From the NCBI GenBank assembly GCA_030998225.1, contig JAPYXD010000391.1:4716501-4780500 (forward strand): DNA of 64,000 nt. Reading direction: 5' to 3'. Position 1 is the stretch's first letter. Each line of letters opens with the position of its first letter. Shown here piece by piece: positions 1-12,736 of the stretch. The stretch comes from Diplolepis rosae. Lineage: Eukaryota > Arthropoda > Insecta > Hymenoptera > Diplolepididae. The notes under the pieces were generated by a model. The model made no database searches. It worked only from the letters and a program-made list of their open reading frames with translations, and was not told the DNA's origin. The position numbers were made by a program, and so were the translations under genes.

Positions 1-749
1 TTTTTTAATAATGTGTTCTTTTTAAGAATAATGGAGGAAAAAGAAGGGAAAGAAAAGAGTATGATGGTCGTCAAACCATATCAAAGTACCACTGTAAAAA
101 TGCACTGGAATTATTTTAATAGAAAAACAGATTATTAAATGCAGTTTAGTGTGAAAAAATACTTGAGATTCAAAAACTAAACAGTTTAGAATTAAAAAAA
201 AAAATAGAAATCGGTTGCGACTTTTGGACTGTAATGTATGATGAATTATAATGAATAGTATATTTGAGATGGAGGTTACTGTGCGTTTTTGAACGTTCAT
301 TTATTATTAAGTTCATAATTTTGCAGTATTTCACAGTACAGCTATAAACGGTTCTTCATTTTTAGCTGTGGTAGATTTATTATCATATATATGTATATAT
401 ATTTAAATAGTATTTTCATAGGAAATTCTACTTAAAACAAAGGTTACAACGGCTATGGATCGAACATAACATCGTAACTCGGCACGTTAAGAAACTTTTT
501 GAATCAAAGTTTTGTTTGAAACTTTAAAAATAAACCAATTCTGAATTATAAAATTATATGAATCATGCGAATATTGAATATAAGAATATCCTCTTTCCTG
601 AATATCTTAGATTTTGTTTGAATTCAATATCTCTCAAAGGAGTCTAGTGACCTTCCATGGAAGGAGCCCCATGTCCAAGTTGAGACTGAATTATGAAATT
701 ATATTGATATGATTTTCTTTGAAACAACGGAAAGTATTTTTCTTCCTAC
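1..749. other. No recognisable gene (intron side of the ORP gene)
   Basis: AT-rich sequence downstream, in gene sense, of the ORP exon at 750-1098. I see no conserved protein, RNA or clear repeat ends. It is most simply the next intron of that gene. Confidence 0.5.
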
Positions 750-1098
750 TAATATAAAATATTTAAACACTGAGTTAAAGTATACAATGTAGCATGGGTA
801 GTAGCTTTTAAAACCAATAAGTCTGGGTCTAAGTCAAGGCTGGAACTTTCTATTGCTTCTGATAAGCCAAAAGTATGTTTTTCGACTTTGTTGAGTTGCT
901 CGCGACAGTTGGCAAATGCATCCAGAACCTCTATTTTAGCAACTGGGTTTCGAACGGAACTGTTACTATGCTCTCGCGGAGGTAACGGTGGATGACTGCT
1001 AGCAATTGCTCTTGTATATATTTCTGTGACTGCGCGAAGTTTATCCACCCATTCTTGTCTGGCACGGGCATCGGCAGCTCGCAACTTAATCATATCAC
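750..1098 (-). CDS. OSBPL11: ORP10/11-like oxysterol-binding protein, exon 2 (end of PH domain and linker)
   Basis: This exon continues the PH domain begun at 33221-33455. It opens with GDMIKLRAADARARQEWVDK, which matches the last strand and C-terminal helix (with its conserved Trp) of ORP10/11 PH domains. A Ser/Pro linker follows, then a predicted helix ending LKATTHATLYTLTQCLNIL, which corresponds to the helical segment between PH domain and sterol-binding domain in ORP11. The acceptor AG (1100-1099) follows a pyrimidine-rich tract. The exon starts in phase 1 and completes the Gly codon left open by exon 1. The donor is probably GT at 749-748 and is less certain. The lipid-transfer (ORD) domain must lie beyond the left edge. 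Family role: lipid transfer and sensing at membrane contacts. ORP10 against ORP11 cannot be settled from this part. Confidence 0.82.
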
Positions 1099-2195
1099 CT
1101 GAAAATATAAGCATTATTCATTATTTTAATTAACTGCATTAAGGATATTTTAGTCAGGTATAGTGTGAAAAGAGACAGTCAAGTATTTACCACAAAATTA
1201 TTCGTAAAATTGGACCAACGCATCTGCGTTTCCAAGGCCTGCCAAAACAGCAAATGAATACATAAAATTGGGATTATTTTTTCAATGAGTCCTCTCGCCT
1301 ATCATGAATAAATGTATACAAAAACTACTATTTTTCTTAAAAAAGTGGTTTTTATTAACAGGAATTTTACATTAGATAAGCCGTTTAAAGCAATAAAAGT
1401 ATACGGATTTCAATTGTAAAGAGTTATACTACTATTTATATCGTGGGGAAAACTGATTTTTTCCAATTAAGTTGGTGAAAAATGATTGTGGACATGGCGG
1501 AAACATGGCAGTAAACTTTACAAGTAAACAAATTAACCAATTTTAACGTTTGACACATTAAATTTTAGATCTTTTGAATATCTATAATTTACAATGAAAC
1601 TTATATTCTTTCTATATAATAGTTTGGTTGCAAATTCTAAAAAAATGATTTCTTTAACTTCGAGAAACACCCAATTCAAAACGTAGGCAAATCTCGAGTG
1701 CAAAACATGTTGCCCTTCATTCCAGCCATCAACACTGAAAGAATATCCGGGTCACTTTCACTTTATATGATAATTTTGTCGCGAAAAAACCCTTTTTCAT
1801 CATTTGTTTTAATAGACACCCTTAAGTTTCATAATGTTAGACCTTCACTGTCTTATATGTACGAAAAGTACGAACAGCACTCGAAAAGTTGCAATCCCAC
1901 ATAAAGAGGACTTATTCTGTACTTAAGCGATTGAAGCATTTTTTGATGCTTTTGACGTAATTATTTTCATTATTTGAAAACAACATTTGAATCATTTGAG
2001 CATTTGAATATACATGTCTGATTTTACAGCCAGAAAAAGCAACTTTATTATTTACAAATTAATTAAAGTCATTGAGAAAAATAAAAACATAAGCATAAAA
2101 GAAAAAAATTCATCAAAAGACCTATGTATATATTAATCTTCGTAAATTGTATTAATGCTTTCAACATTATTGAACAAAAAGGAGTGAAAATGTTC
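1099..2195. other. Intron sequence, nothing recognised
   Basis: AT-rich. Short open frames here (for example 1698-1904) resemble nothing I know and are at chance level. I found no repeat ends. Confidence 0.4.
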
Positions 2196-2690
2196 AAAAT
2201 GGCAACAGGGAGTGGTGTCTTCTACGGTGTCTCCAGGAAACCAGGTCGCCTCCTGGATTATTCAGACTTTACCCCTGGATGCGGGGCTCTTCAGGCGTGA
2301 AGCGTATACTTCCCTAGCTGATTGTGAGAATAATATGGAGAGAAATGATTTAAATAAAAATATATGCGAGAAATTGTTCCGAGGAAAGTTGAAAGTAACA
2401 GTCTTTTTCCCACATTATCCCCAGGGCCGAGGTGGAGATTACGGACATAGATCCCAGTATCGCTTCCGAAAATGTTAAAGAGGCTGTAAGAGGCTTCTTC
2501 GATCATAAATCGGAGCTAGAACTGAAGGTGTCTCTAACCAAAAGACCCTTCAGAGATAACAAAAAGGCGTATGTCAATCTGGAGGAGACGTGGGTCCTAA
2601 AATTACTCAAGGCGACCCACATTAAGATCGGGTGGGTCTCCTGCAGGGTCCGCAAGAAAAAGGTGCGGGGTCCTGTTTAAAGAAACAGCA
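2196..2690 (+). pseudogene. R1-clade LINE ORF1 fragment
   Basis: Frames at 2385-2460 and 2432-2680 give EITDIDPSIASENVKEAV, then KVSLTKRPFRDNKKAYVNLE, then ATHIKIGWVSCRVRKKK. This is the conserved gag-like region of R1-clade non-LTR ORF1 proteins, just upstream of where their zinc knuckles begin. ORF1 normally coats element RNA. The copy is broken by frameshifts and stops soon after the Arg/Lys cluster. The next 200 bases (2691-2905) may be decayed continuation, but I cannot align them confidently. Confidence 0.7.
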
Positions 2691-2905
2691 GTACTATCTT
2701 TGCGCCGCAAGAGAAGATAAACCTCGGGATGATCATATTCCGAGGACAATGCGTTGCGCGACTTTTCTGAAGGCAGCTCCGAAGAGGAAGTATCCGAGAG
2801 GCCGCGTATAAAGTCTACAGAACATGACTCTGAAGTTTAAAGCTAACGCGGTTCCCGGGTCATGGGCTGGTGAGAAAGCAGAGGAGTTTTGAGTTTATTG
2901 GGTAT

Positions 2906-4062
2906 TGCTTCGGCCGAGTCCCATACAACGTGCGGAAATGCGTTCTTTATCTTACCTGACCAAAAAAAAAATTACAAGATCTCGTAAAACTAGTAGCGAG
3001 CTACCCATCCTTTCTACTTAGGTCGTTCTGTCACTCCATTCACTTGGCATTGTCACACGCCAAGGATTAATCATAGATTTTACTACAGCATAAAGTCGAT
3101 AAGATAGGTAGCTGCATTTTGATGACGTAGATTATATAAGGCAATTTTCGCGCGAAATGAAAATTAATAGAGCAAATAATTGAATTTTTTTTAAAACTTA
3201 TGAATTCTTATTATTTTAGCTTATGCAATATGATTTGGAAAGAACAGGGATATTTTGAAGAAACAATAGTTATGATTCGTAGAAAATTTACAAGTTGTAA
3301 CAGTTATGGTTAATCATTAAGTGGTTAATTATGGTTCTCTGTGAAAAGAAAAAAAAACTCAGCATGCATCAAACGAATAAGTACTGCTGCACAGTCAATA
3401 CGCGAGACAGGCAAGAGGCGAATTGGGTTGCACGGTGAATTCGTAAAACAATAATGTAAAATCTGTAGATTTCCAAAGTACCGTAACAAAGATAATTACG
3501 CACAGTGGTGGAAAGAAGGATATGAAAAATCAAAAAGGTAAACACTTAAAGTATTAATAAATTACTGAAAAAAGGGAACTACACTTCTTAAAAGCAATGT
3601 CACCTTATGTGGTTTCAATATTCGAGCTACAGTCTTGAGTTTATGCCCCAGGGGTCATGTCTAAATGATGTTAACATTTATACTGATGGCACGCGGGGTT
3701 TTATAAATGTCAGTAGATAAGTAGATTGTACATTAAATATAACAAATGAGTTTATTTTACCTTTAAAACCAAATTAAAACTTATTTGGACCTTCTTTAAC
3801 TAACAGTATGCACTAATTTGATATGTATTATAAAATGAATTTTTATATAGAACCAATTATGTCATAAAATATAAATCCTAAATAATCGAAGTCCTAAAGT
3901 ATTTACAATAATAACTTGCACAATCTCATTATTTCGAAACAGAGCAAAAGAGTTACTGAGAATATTACTAAGAATACTTAACTGTGGTAAATATTTGATC
4001 ATCCTATAAATATCTTAGAAAAAATTCGGATTCTGAAATGAATTAATGTGAATTATACACAG
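2906..4062. other. Intron sequence, nothing recognised
   Basis: AT-rich non-coding sequence. No open frame with family resemblance, no convincing terminal repeats. Confidence 0.4.
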
Positions 4063-5050
4063 AGGTAGAATTACCGGTCCCTCTCAGCAGGAGGCGGTTC
4101 TGGTGGCAGTCGGCTTTCTAAGTCGTTTGTACTTATATTTTTCGGTTGGGAATATACATTGTCTTCAGTTTCCTTGATATTTGTTAATAGTACTTAGTTG
4201 TAAAATTATAAACGATCGAAAATACCTAGATTAAAAATCCGAAAAAGATACTCGAAGAGACATCTCTTGAGGGGAGCCTCGTACTGTTGAATTGATGAGA
4301 CACTCATCCGCACTTAAGCACTTATGGGACTTACCAATCACGCTAGTGCGTGTGCGATTCATTTCCACAAGGAGTTTTCCGAAATATCAAATGAAAAAAC
4401 TTTAAAAATTTCTAATCCTATTATGAGAAAACTATCCACCCCTCGAAGGGTTGGATCGAACCAAAAGTAGGGAAATTAGGGAGTGGACTAGTTTTTTGAA
4501 AGACGCGGTCCAGTTCCTAGCAAGGCAGTTCAGTCTAGTGCTGAGTCCATTTAAGGAATTCAGCAGGTTCAACCAAGTTCGGTTTCGGTCTCGTGTTCTC
4601 CTATATAAAAGTAAAGTTTTCTCTTTTTTACGATTTCGATTATAGTCCCATCGAGGATACCGGGCCCAGGTTCCAGTCTCAGCCTCATCAAATTCGGTTT
4701 TTTCAGCACTATTCTCAATCGTCTCTTCTGAATTAAACGACGTTGTAAGCCGAAAACGAAATAAAAGTAAGTTTACTAATTTAATTTGCTATTTTCACTA
4801 TTTTTCTTCTCTTTTGAATTTATATAATTACTTTTTTTTAACGAACGATAATTTTTATTCCTCCAAGGAGAGTCCATGGTCCTGTGCAAGGACCAGATTA
4901 CTCCTTCTTTCCTTCCTAAAGCCTTCCTGGTTTTTCTTTTAAGCTTTTAAGCTGGCCTACAATTTCAATTCAACACACTGGCACCTGAGATTCTAATGGA
5001 CTTTGAAGAGGCTATTGAAACCATGGAACTACAATTCCTATGCTTTCGTT
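4063..5050 (-). pseudogene. Decayed Ty3/Gypsy scrap, same family as Gypsy-1
   Basis: Two stretches align by eye with Gypsy-1. 4066-4170 matches the Pro-rich segment of pol (PPPEPPP, about 16180-16300). 4965-5050 matches the reverse complement of the LTR interior near 22100-22200 (shared TCTAATGGACTT and TGAAACCATGGAACT). Both are in minus orientation. Sequence between them is too diverged to assign. Probably a solo or deleted copy that predates the intact-looking elements. Confidence 0.55.
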
Positions 5051-5199
5051 ATACGCATTGATTTTTATAGATTTCGCAGTCAAATAAGAATAGTTTTGAA
5101 ACATTTAATTGATAATGGCAGAAATAAGAATTCAACTATATATGTAATTTATGAAAACACGTGTATTTTTTATTCTAGCAATTTTCACAGAGCATGTAA

Positions 5200-5955
5200 T
5201 ACACAATTTTCCAATTAAAGGTTTCATTTTAAATAGCCCGCTATTTTGGCAGCTGTCATAATAAGAGGTGTCATATTTTGACAGATGACAACTAAAATCT
5301 TGGCGGCTACGTTAATAAGCAGATTTGTTGCATTTGGGGCTCGGAAAACCCAAAAATGATTATTGAAAAGCCTCTCTATCATTGGGCCTTATTTTTTTGA
5401 AAATGAAGCTGGAGCAAATGTTTCGGTAAATGGATTGCGCTATCGAACCATGATTAATGAATTTTTATGGCCAGAATCAGAAGATATGGATGTGGACGAT
5501 TTTTATTTCCAACAAGACGGCGCTACGTTCCACACAAGTGGCGAAATCTTCAGTCTTTTGCGTGAAAAGTTTCCAGGCCGAGTGATTTTTCGAAACGGCG
5601 ATTACAATTGGCCACCGAGATCATACGATTAACACCTCTAGACTTTTTTCTTTAGGGTTACGTGAAAGATAAGGTTTATGCTGGTGCTTCTCAGTCAATT
5701 CAAGAACTCAAAGAGAAGATTCGTGCCGTTATCGTCGAAATAGAGCCGCAAATGTGCGAAAATGTAATGGAAAATTTCATCAAAAGAGCATGGTCCTGCA
5801 AAAGTAGCCATGGAGACCATATGAATGATATTGTTTTTCATTATTAATGATAAACCTCCAGCTATTGAATGGAATAAAAATCAAATGATTTTTCACAAAA
5901 AACACGCGTTTTTATTATAAATCAAAATGAAACCTCTAATTGGAAAACCCTGTAG
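5200..5955 (+). mobile_element. Mariner-like element, internally deleted, with 31-bp TIRs
   Basis: The left end TACACAATTTTCCAATTA and the reverse complement of the right end TACAGGGTTTTCCAATTA begin imperfect terminal inverted repeats of about 31 bp, at 5200-5230 and 5924-5954. Each is preceded or followed by TA, the usual target site. The 0.75-kb body is too short for a full mariner (about 1.3 kb). It keeps only the C-terminal half of the transposase. Confidence 0.75.
5314..5847 (+). pseudogene. Mariner-family transposase, C-terminal fragment
   Basis: The fragment starts in NKQICCIWGSENP, jumps across a deletion to IGPYFFENEAGANVSVNG, and keeps the catalytic-domain block FYFQQDGATFHTSGE, including the second Asp region. 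Then comes RNGDYNWPPRSYD, LTPLDFFLW and the C-terminal helix region ending MNDIVFHY. A stop and frame change separate the two open stretches near 5632-5662. The N-terminal DNA-binding domain and the first catalytic Asp are missing, so it cannot transpose itself. Confidence 0.8.
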
Positions 5956-6166
5956 TAATCAATACAGTATTCTGTAAAATCATTATAATAGCAATCAATA
6001 ACTATTATTTTATGAGTAAAGTTGAATACAATTAATTATTTACGACGACAACGAAACATGAAGAACGGAAAAATTGCTTTTCTTAAGCACTTGGTGTAGT
6101 CGGTGTATCTCTCTAATGCCCGAATACTTCCGGACTTTGATTGCCTCACAGATACGGTGAGAAGCG

Positions 6167-6168
<2 letters not shown>

Positions 6169-6196
<28 letters not shown>
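6169..6196. repeat. (GT)14 microsatellite
   Basis: A perfect dinucleotide run of about 14 units. The short open frame across it on the minus strand is an artefact of the repeat. Confidence 0.95.
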
Positions 6197-6199
<3 letters not shown>

Positions 6200-6950
6200 A
6201 AGAGCGAGAATCAATTGGTAGCACAAACGGAAAATCTTAAACGCAATGTTACTTGCGAAATATACAAGGAAAATTATTTCTGACTACAGATAATTAAAGA
6301 GCAGACTTTAATTAATCTATAACGATCAAAATCCAGAAATCAATTTTCGGACGCATAGGGTCGTTTTCTCGGAGCGCGTCACATGATTGAAGTTTCAAAC
6401 GACCACCAACCTGACTAATGGTCCTTCCCTTGGACTGGTACCATGACGAAGTCCTTCTCTTGGCTATACTAAAAAAGGACGGGTAAGGAGGCTTAGCAGA
6501 CGGTCCTCGGGCCATGGAGGTTGTAGTGTCCTGATGAATCGGTGAACAAATGCAGGGGGCTCTATAGACGGGCATATTCCCAGTGCGTAAAGGGTGCCCT
6601 ATAAACGGGTCTAACCCAGATCAAAAGCGGGGGACGCTATAGAGGCGTCTATCCCTATGCATGCAGAAGGATGTATGCCCCAGGCAGCGGTGCTGAAAAT
6701 GGGTCTGTGAGTGTCTGCGAGGAATGAGTGAATTGAATGAATGACAGTACCGCATGACTGTGATATATATGCCTAGCTCTGCTGAAGTGGTGTGTCATGC
6801 GGGATCAGGAGCCAGCCCCTTCGGGACCTTGATCAGGTAGTGCGTATTGAACACAGGTGTCGGAGCCTGTGTTACTTCGAGCGAGTCCGGTCCGTCCGTG
6901 TATTCCGGGACCGGATAAGCAAAGGTTGGGCCTCAGGAAACTGGGGTAGG
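6197..6950. other. GC-richer stretch upstream of the LINE fragment; possible LINE 5' UTR
   Basis: From about 6540 the base composition becomes noticeably richer in G and C than the surrounding intron and stays so into the R1 ORF1 fragment. This suggests it is the element's 5' untranslated region or decayed ORF1. I recognise no protein in it. Confidence 0.35.
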
Positions 6951-7677
6951 ATTGCGGTCCGACGGTACACAGAAGGATGGGGAATGGCAGCTAGTGGAAA
7001 AAAAGAAAAAAAAGAAGAAAAGAGATGTTTCTGTGCCTTCTGCGCAGGATCCTAAAGCCATGAAGGCCAAAGTGAACCTCCAAAATACGCGTCGCACGTG
7101 GCCAAGGAGTGCAAGCCCCCCCTCCCCCTCCAGGTGCCTGACTTGTGCTGATAGGGGTGAAAAAGGTGTCGCCCATGCTTCGGAGAGCGGTTCTTGTCCA
7201 GTATTTAGAGCGCAGCTCCGGAGGCTCAGGGGTGGAAAGTGAAGTTTCTACAGCTCAACCTGAGAGGGGGCCGAAAACTCTGATTGGTACCAGGATGCAT
7301 CACGGAGGGCTGGGATCCTTGTTTGTAGCCCTGTTTTGAGCATCGGGGATTTTCTCGAGACCAACGCGGAGTACGTTTGGGTGGAGGTGGCGGGTGTGCG
7401 TGTCTATTGCTGCTACTTCTCTCCCAACGATCCTTTCGAGATTTTCGAGACCCAGATCCTCCTCCTTGAGGAAAGCTTCAGAGAGGCTAGTGGGCGGTCC
7501 CTTATTGCGGGTGAATGGAATAGTAAATCGGCCGAGTGGGGAGAAGTCCGTCTGCACAGGAGGGGAATCTTGGTCGGTGAGATGGTCACTAGGAATGACC
7601 TGATTGAGGGAACGTCGCTCTGTTGTTCGCTATCGTCCGTCGAAGGAATAGCTACTCCTGTACTGACTTTCAAATGA
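6951..7677 (+). pseudogene. R1-clade LINE: 3' end of ORF1 and endonuclease part of ORF2
   Basis: ORF1 ends at 7242 after a Lys-rich run and a decayed zinc-knuckle region (CLTCADRG...H...C). Its stop overlaps the ORF2 start at 7239, where GTG replaces ATG and the next residues are KFLQLNLRGGR, the standard R1 ORF2 N-terminus. A frameshift follows. Then 7336-7677 gives YVWVEVAGVRVYCCYFSP and IAGEWNSKSAEWGE, the APE-type endonuclease (the family has GDFN where this copy reads GEWN), followed by RRGILVGEMVTRNDLI. Reverse transcriptase is absent. The fragment is dead. Confidence 0.78.
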
Positions 7678-9331
7678 AACTGAGCGTATCTGCAGGAGAG
7701 CCAACTTTACACTGGAAGCGAAAAACCACTATTACATACCACACTCATATTTTAACCAGTTTTTTTAAACTAAAAGTGGCTGCTTACATAAAAAACACTG
7801 CCTTCTTAGATTTTGCAAAAACAAAAACGTATTTTTATAATTTTCAGTGAGAATTTGCAATTACGCTAACCTACAATTTCAACTACTTGGACTCGAAATA
7901 CCGTATCTGTTACCAAAACTTTTAAACAATTGTAAATAACTCAGTATCATCAGAAAAGGCAAATAAAATATCCAATTTTCTATATATGTAGATAAATCTG
8001 TTAAATGATATATAAAAATATCATAATTTGCATTTATCGAACTGTAGAGAAATTCTAATATTATGTCACACATTCTAACTAATAGTTTGTACGAATTCTT
8101 TTCAAAAACAAATTTCCTAATTTCTTAATTAGTAAATTTATTATTATTTACATAATTCATGACTTTGTTACATAAATGATCGACGTTTTATTACTCTATT
8201 ACGTAAATTAATGTTAATAATTGATATTACACAATTTCTTACTCACCGTATTTACAAAACACTAGTTTATGTAAAAGCGTAACTGAGCGGCGCGCATTCG
8301 TAGCATGACGCGGACTCCCATCTTCAACTTACGCTTCTTTCTACTTGCATAGTCTATTCTTCTAGCAGATACAGTAAACTATTTTCCAAAAATTCAGTAC
8401 TTTGCGCTATCAATTTTTATTTTTCTCATACATATTTAAGAAAAGGGAAGTATCATAAACATACTAACGACTTTATGTCAATTTTGACAAAAATTACAGA
8501 TACGCTCATTTCCATTTGCACGGCAGTCTAGTCGCCGGTTTCGGAGAGTCTCTGTGTGTGCTGCTTCGTTTGGACTTGAGAAGTTTTTGTGTCAAAGCTA
8601 GTCCTGTTTCGAATTGTCTAGTTTAAATTTTGGCCCGATATACAGGGTAAGTGTTCGAGAAGTCCGTCATACTGGACACCCTATTTTCTTCTCCACTCCA
8701 CTTTTTTAAATGGAACCATGTATTTTTTTCGATGACATTATTACCGATTTTAAGACTGTAACGTCCTGCGTCTATTTAATAATTTTCATTATTTTATTAT
8801 TTTCTATAAGCAATAACTTGGCAATATTTCATTTTATATTTTCTTCGAAATTTTAATCTTAAAGATGTAAATATTTTAAGCTCAATATCTTTTCCAAATA
8901 CAATATAGATTCAAAAACCTTTTAAGAAAATGTTCAGCTGCGTCAATATAAAGATTTGAATTTTTCTGAGCAATCGGCTAAAGTAATAAACTTGCACTTT
9001 GAAACTTTGACCAAAATATACAGCTCACAATCGTATTCCTTTTTAGATACTTCTATCTACTATCCTCGTGTGAATAAATGCATAAAAATGCATAGAGCTA
9101 TAGCAGTATATAGCTTAGCGATTAGCCATTTCCGGATATATCGTAAATAGCTTAGGCTAATGGTCAAAAGGGCCCGCGCTTGTACCACGCCCAAGTAAAT
9201 ACATTAGTAGATTGTGTACCAAGGGCGGCATGGTGGCGATTGTGACGAGTGCGAAGTGTACCCGCGCGAGCGTAGCGAGGGCGGTATTCACACGAGTCAC
9301 ATCGCTACCATGTCGCTCGAGGTACACACGA
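7678..9331. other. Intron sequence, nothing recognised
   Basis: Mostly AT-rich. 9200-9300 is more GC-rich and leads into the small inverted-repeat element. I see no gene. Confidence 0.4.
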
Positions 9332-9545
9332 CGTTTTGTGTCCAAATTGGTGGAAAAAGTCGCGTTGCGTGCGAGTGCGTAGTTAGCCGCGGGCAGTCAA
9401 GTTTCGTGCGGTATGAACATTTTGCCCGTTGAAGCGGGCGGTATGAACATTTCGCCCGATTTTGACGCCAAGGCACAATTGACTGCATGCCGCTCTACGC
9501 ACAAGCATGCAATGCGATTTTTTCCGCCCGTTTGGACACAAAGTA
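9332..9545. repeat. GC-rich MITE-like element with inverted arms of about 48 bp
   Basis: 9332-9380 and 9498-9545 are imperfect reverse complements (both arms contain TTTGTGTCCAAA and a TGGAAAAA/TTTTTCC core). Between them lies a partly duplicated motif, GGGCGGTATGAACATTT, which appears twice around 9410-9460. There is no coding capacity. The base composition stands out from the surrounding DNA. Confidence 0.6.
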
Positions 9546-10775
9546 TATTGTATTCACTCCGCTTAGAAAATAGAATAGGCTATATATAATAGAAATTCTT
9601 AATAAGAATGTTAAAATAGTAAGAATCTAGTTTTAAATTAATATTATTTATTTTTATATTATTCAGCATGCTATGAATAAACAATAAAAATAAACTATTA
9701 TATTAGCTACTAAAGGAATAGTAGTTTGAATCTAATTTTTATGTGAAATAATGTTTCAAACCTATTTGAATGCAACAAAAAAACCAATAGCAATGTGACG
9801 TCCTAAGTTTTAAATTATAATATATATATTTCCTATCTAAAGTCTAGAGCCAATTACCCTAACTATGTTCTTCTGTTTATTGTTAAAATTAATAATTAAC
9901 CGGGTAGAGGACAAGCCAAATGAATCAAATTACAATTATTGTTAATAATAATTTATTATAAAAATACAAATTTTATTTTAACCCAAGCGACTTTTTAGTT
10001 GTTGGTTGCAGGTTGTTTTCCTTTGGTTGGTCGAGTATGATTGGTCCAACCTTAAAGAAAAACACACCGTGAGGCTAAAGGGCTCAAAAGAAGAGAGAAC
10101 TTTAATAAAAACAAGTTATGTGAGTTGAGACTATGGGCAAGTTTGCTGGTGTGCTGCGTTGGTGAGCTTAGGGACTCACACCGATTTTCCAAGTCCGTGT
10201 GGGTCATGCTTTCGTGGTGTGGGTGTACTCACATCTTCTCAAGGGCTGTGTAAACCCGTACCATCAGGTTTTTAGGTAGATTTAGTCGCAAGGGTCAATG
10301 ACATTATTTGTATACATAGGTAAGTAATAGAGTAACTATAATACAATTGTTGTACATAAATGGTGATTATGATGTGTTTATAATTCTATTAATCTTTATA
10401 TTTAAACATTGCTTTTGTTTATAAAATGTTGCTTAATATCAAAATAAGAATATTAACAATAATGATAATTATTATAAACATTATTATTATAAAATTTGAA
10501 GTAACATTATTATAATATTTGTAGCAAATTTTAATAACAATATGAAATAATTATAATGAAAGTGATTGATAATTATTGCAAATCAAGAAATTAAAGTAAC
10601 ATTGTTATTATTTAATATTTGTTGCATTTTGACAATTATTGTTAATAACAATATTAAATATTAATAATAATAGTGATTAATAATAATTTTAAAAATAAAG
10701 GTTGAAGTAATATTGTTGTTATATAACATTTGTTGCATTTCGTTAATTGTTATTATTACCAATAGTAATAATAAT

Positions 10776-12736
10776 TTCAAATTAATTAGTTGAGTTTGAA
10801 ATTTTTGTCACTGCCTACATTATCGGAGGATCACTAGTCGCGTATCAGATAGGATACGTTGTCGACAGGTGTCCTCGTAGACAATTTCAAACTCTTATAT
10901 CGCAAATAATGCAAATAAATTTAATATTTTAAAGAATTTGAAAATCTTTCTGTGGAAAAAATGACGCTTTCGACTGCGCTGGGATTCGAGCCCAGGTCTT
11001 TCGATTGCCGGTCGACTGCTCTAACCACTGAGCTACACAGGCGTCCGACATCTCTTTCTCCACAGGAAGATCTCCTTATATCGCCTAGTGGCTCAGCCTT
11101 GCGGCTGTAAATGATTTCAAATTAATTAGTTGAGTTTGAAATTTTTGTCACTGCCTACATTATCGGAGGATCACTAGTCGCGTATCAGATAGGATACGTT
11201 GTCGACAGGTGTCCTCGTAGACAATTTCAAACTCTTATATCGCAAATAATGCAAATAAATTTAATATTTTAAAGAATTTGAAAATCTTTCTGTGGAAAAA
11301 ATGACGCTTTCGACTGCGCTGGGATTCGAGCCCAGGTCTTTCGATTGCCGGTCGACTGCTCTAACCACTGAGCTACACAGGCGTCCGACATCTCTTTCTC
11401 CACAGGAAGATCTCCTTATATCGCCTAGTGGCTCAGCCTTGCGGCTGTAAATGATTTCAAATTAATTAGTTGAGTTTGAAATTTTTGTCACTGCCTACAT
11501 TATCGGAGGATCACTAGTCGCGTATCAGATAGGATACGTTGTCGACAGGTGTCCTCTTAGACAATTTCAAACTCTTATATCGCAAATAAAGCAATTGAAT
11601 TCAAATATTTAAAGAATTTAAAAATCTTTCTGTGGAAAAAATGACGCTTTCGACTGCGCTGGGATTCGAGCCCAGGTCTTTCGATTGCCGGTCGACTGCT
11701 CTAACCACTGAGCTACACAGGCGTCCGACATCTCTTTCTCCACAGGAAGATCTCCTTATATCGCCTAGTGGCTCAGCCTTGCGGCTGTAAATGATTTCAA
11801 ATTAATTAGTTGAGTTTGAAATTTTTGTCACTGCCTACATTATCGGAGGATCACTAGTCGCGTATCAGATAGGATACGTTGTCGACAGGTGTCCTCGTAG
11901 ACAATTTCAAACTCTTATATCGCAAATAATGCAAATAAATTTAATATTTTAAAGAATTTGAAAATCTGTCGACCGGCAATCGAAAGACCTGGGCTCGAAT
12001 CCCAGCGCAGTCGAAAGCGTCATTTTTTCCACAGAAAGATTTTCAAATTCTTTAAAATATTAAATTTATTTGCATTATTTGCGATATAAGAGTTTGAAAT
12101 TGTCTACGAGGACACCTGTCGACAACGTATCCTATCTGATACGCGACTAGTGATCCTCCGATAATGTAGGCAGTGACAAAAATTTCAAACTCAACTAATT
12201 AATTTGAAATCATTTACAGCCGCAAGGCTGAGCCACTAGGCGATATAAGGAGATCTTCTTGTGGAGAAAGAGATGTCGGACGCCTGTGTAGCTCAGTGGT
12301 TAGAGCAGTCGACCGGCAATCGAAAGACCTGGGCTCGAATCCCAGCGCAGTCGAAAGCGTCATTTTTTCCACAGAAAGATTTTCAAATTCTTTAAAATAT
12401 TAAATTTATTTGCATTATTTGCGATATAAGAGTTTGAAATTGTCTACGAGGACACCTGTCGACAACGTATCCTATCTGATACGCGACTAGTGATCCTCCG
12501 ATAATGTAGGCAGTGACAAAAATTTCAAACTCAACTAATTAATTTGAAATCATTTACAGCCGCAAGGCTGAGCCACTAGGCGATATAAGGAGATCTTCCT
12601 GTGGAGAAAGAGATGTCGGACGCCTGTGTAGCTCAGTGGTTAGAGCAGTCGACCGGCAATCGAAAGACCTGGGCTCGAATCCCAGCGCAGTCGAAAGCGT
12701 CATTTTTTCCACAGAAAGATTTTCAAATTCTTTAAA
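10776..12736. repeat. Tandem and inverted array of a 340-bp tRNA-derived SINE
   Basis: Direct units start at 10775, 11115, 11455 and 11795, exactly 340 bp apart. The fourth breaks off at 11967 and the array turns round. Inverted units then run 11968-12208 (partial), 12209-12548 (full) and 12549-12736 (partial). Each unit has a tRNA-like head with a pol III A box (TAGCTCAGTGG) and B box (GGCTCGAATCC). The whole block is flanked by GTAATAATAAT at 10765-10775 and 12737-12747, an 11-bp target duplication of the size SINEs make. A single related copy lies at 57143-57373. Confidence 0.85.
12282..12352 (+). repeat. tRNA-like SINE head (anticodon position GGC, Ala-like)
   Basis: Best-preserved example of the cloverleaf. 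The acceptor stem GCCTGTG pairs with CGCAGTC apart from one mismatch. The D arm is GCTC/GAGC and the T arm CTGGG/CCCAG. The anticodon loop is CCGGCAA. Position 33 is C instead of the near-universal U, position 27-43 is mismatched and no CCA discriminator context stands out. It is more likely a SINE promoter than a working tRNA gene. Confidence 0.65.

Noticed and set aside
1698..1904. Small host gene in the ORP intron
   Set aside because: No motif, no splice context and no similarity to known families. Chance-level length for this base composition.
6792..7055. Independent 87-aa gene
   Set aside because: It overlaps the R1 ORF1 fragment in another frame and is best read as LINE sequence.
10776..12736. 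CRISPR-like or tRNA gene cluster
   Set aside because: The repeats are 340 bp, partly inverted and lie within one target duplication in an LTR, and the tRNA head lacks U33. This is a SINE array.
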